DNA from: Negadavirga shengliensis
GTDB taxonomy: Bacteria; Bacteroidota; Bacteroidia; Cytophagales; Cyclobacteriaceae
Length of the DNA stretch: 64,000 bases
NCBI RefSeq assembly: GCF_042652345.1
Contig: NZ_JBHSJJ010000006.1
Location: forward strand, 62,001-126,000
Direction of reading: 5' to 3'
The notes beneath the pieces were generated by a model. It ran no database searches. It worked only from the letters and a program-made list of their open reading frames with translations, and had not been told where the DNA came from. Every line of letters starts with the position of its first letter. Position 1 is the first letter of the stretch. A program made the translations under genes and the position numbers. Shown here piece by piece: positions 62,791 through 64,000 of this stretch.

Positions 62791-63829
62791 GAAAAAATAT
62801 AAAATCAGTATTGTCGGGGCGAGTGGATATACCGGATCGGAGCTTGCCAGGATACTGGTACACCATCCCAACGCGGAGATTGTGGATATCACGTCTGAAA
62901 GCCATAAGGGGAAAAAGTTTTCCGATCTTCATCCCCAGTTTTCCGGAATATTGGACCTGACCTTGGTAGGGGCAGAAGACATACAGTTAAGTGATTTGGA
63001 TATGATTTTTTTGGCTTTGCCACATGGGGTCTCTATGGGCTTTGCAAAAAAATGGGCCGGTTCCGGTATAAGGATCGTTGATCTCTCGGGAGATTTCCGC
63101 CTTTCCACAGCGGAGGTTTATGAAGCGTGGTATAAAAAAGAGCATGTTTTTACGGAAGGAATAAAGGATGCCGTATACGGTATGCCTGAGCTTCATGCGG
63201 ATAAAATCAAAAACGCCGCTTTGGTCGCGAACCCGGGATGTTATCCCACAGCGTCTATTTTAGGATTGGCGCCACTCTTTGCGGCGGGTTGGATTGATCC
63301 TCATTCGGTGGTCATTGATGCCAAGTCAGGTCTTACGGGGGCGGGGATAAAATCCAGTTCCGTGACCCATTTCTCCAATGTAAATGAGAATTTTAAAGCT
63401 TATGGCATCTCAAACCACCGCCATACCATAGAGATTGAGGAACAGTTATCTTTATTATTAAAAAAAGCTGTTAACTTGCAATTTACCCCACACCTTTTAC
63501 CTGTGGATAGGGGGATTCTGGCAACATCTTATGCCAGACCCGATCAATCAGAAGTGAGCCAGGAAAAGCTGGAGGACCTTTATAGGAATTATTACAACGG
63601 TAAACCGTTTATAAGAATCAGGAAAGAGGTGCCGTCTCTGAAAGATGTGAGGGGAAGCAACTATGCGGATATTTATCCCGTATGGGACCCCCGGACCAAA
63701 AGGTTTATCGTGGTTTCGGTTATAGATAATCTGGTGAAAGGTGCCGCGGGTCAGGCGGTGCACAACATGAATATCATGTTGGACCTAAAGGAAATTACGG
63801 GACTTGAACACGTTCCCGTGCAACCATAA
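62783..63829 (+). CDS. argC: N-acetyl-gamma-glutamyl-phosphate reductase
   Basis: The 348-residue protein has the family features: IVGASGYTGSELARIL at the start, NPGCYPTASILGLAPL with the catalytic Cys near residue 152, and FTPHLLPVDRGILAT. It reduces N-acetylglutamyl phosphate. It overlaps argD by eight bases and is followed 19 bases later by argJ. Confidence 0.95.
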   Translation: MDKKKYKISIVGASGYTGSELARILVHHPNAEIVDITSESHKGKKFSDLHPQFSGILDLTLVGAEDIQLSDLDMIFLALPHGVSMGFAKKWAGSGIRIVDLSGDFRLSTAEVYEAWYKKEHVFTEGIKDAVYGMPELHADKIKNAALVANPGCYPTASILGLAPLFAAGWIDPHSVVIDAKSGLTGAGIKSSSVTHFSNVNENFKAYGISNHRHTIEIEEQLSLLLKKAVNLQFTPHLLPVDRGILATSYARPDQSEVSQEKLEDLYRNYYNGKPFIRIRKEVPSLKDVRGSNYADIYPVWDPRTKRFIVVSVIDNLVKGAAGQAVHNMNIMLDLKEITGLEHVPVQP

Positions 63830-63848
63830 AACAGAAAGCAGCAATATT

Positions 63849-64000
63849 ATGATCAAGAATATTACCAGCGTGAAAGGAATCAAATGCTGGGGCGCCCATT
63901 CGGGAGTAAAGTCCATGCGCAGAGACCTTGCCATTATTTTTTCTGAAGTGCCGGCGGCAGCCGCTGCTACCCTTACCCAGAACAGGGTGCAGGCCGAGCC
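63849..64000 (+). CDS. argJ: Glutamate N-acetyltransferase/ornithine acetyltransferase, 5' part
   Basis: The first 50 codons are visible before the window ends. MIKNITSVKGIKCWGAHSGV, RRDLAIIFSEVPAAAAATLT and QNRVQAEP match the N-terminus of ArgJ. ArgJ recycles the acetyl group between acetylornithine and glutamate, so the operon encodes a cyclic acetylated route. The residue for self-cleavage lies outside the window. Confidence 0.85.
   Translation, partial: MIKNITSVKGIKCWGAHSGVKSMRRDLAIIFSEVPAAAAATLTQNRVQAE

Overview
The window is a gene-dense stretch of chromosome from a Bacteroidota bacterium, most likely of the order Cytophagales (a Cyclobacteriaceae-like genome; this placement is inferred from gene content and style, not from a database search). 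The signs are a short primary sigma factor without region 1.1, many upstream boxes matching the Bacteroidota minus-7 motif TAnnTTTG, tRNA genes without an encoded CCA end, BshB1 of bacillithiol synthesis, DUF3078, DUF1573 and DUF349 proteins, and almost no strong Shine-Dalgarno sequences.

Layout. 1-10.3 kb is housekeeping: the tail of an LptF/LptG permease, rpsO-pnp separated by a hairpin terminator, rpoD, trxB, an M23/LysM peptidase, bshB1, pdxH, yqgE and a five-repeat DUF349 protein. 10.3-10.9 kb holds tRNA-Thr(TGT) with a clear promoter and terminator, then a cluster of four small palindromes resembling a REP/BIME element. 10.9-28.5 kb carries a universal stress protein, a phosphohexomutase, a GH99-like lipoprotein, trpS, a glutaryl-CoA dehydrogenase divergent from tryptophan 2,3-dioxygenase, a COG2509 FAD protein, gyrB, ppk1 facing a Ppx/GppA phosphatase, and small membrane proteins. 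28.6-31.3 kb holds a DUF3078 protein, a capsule-type glycosyltransferase and, on the minus strand, a 125-nt tRNA-like RNA with its own apparent promoter and terminator.

31.3-38.4 kb is a carbohydrate locus: AraC regulator, GH88 unsaturated glucuronyl hydrolase, sugar isomerase/epimerase-like TIM barrel, Gfo/Idh/MocA oxidoreductase, SDR, small membrane protein and a sodium:solute symporter, tightly packed. 38.5-42.5 kb has a small monooxygenase and purL on the minus strand. 42.8-49.8 kb is a TetR-TolC-adaptor-RND efflux operon with a palindromic putative operator. 50-56.7 kb has an endo/exonuclease/phosphatase family protein, araA without other arabinose genes, an unusual lipoprotein fusing a PLC-like domain to a rhodanese domain, and a branching enzyme resembling the eukaryotic type. 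56.9-59.7 kb is trkA-trkH, then phzF. 60.8-64 kb is an arginine operon argB-argD-argC-argJ, with argJ running off the window.

The most unusual item is the tRNA-like RNA at 30916-31040 (minus). It has a perfect acceptor stem, a tRNA-Leu-like D-arm and a perfect T-arm, but a middle that does not make a normal decoding tRNA. The next most interesting are the PLC-rhodanese fusion, the AraC/GH88/symporter locus, and the palindrome cluster after tRNA-Thr. No CRISPR array, prophage, insertion sequence or rRNA operon was seen.
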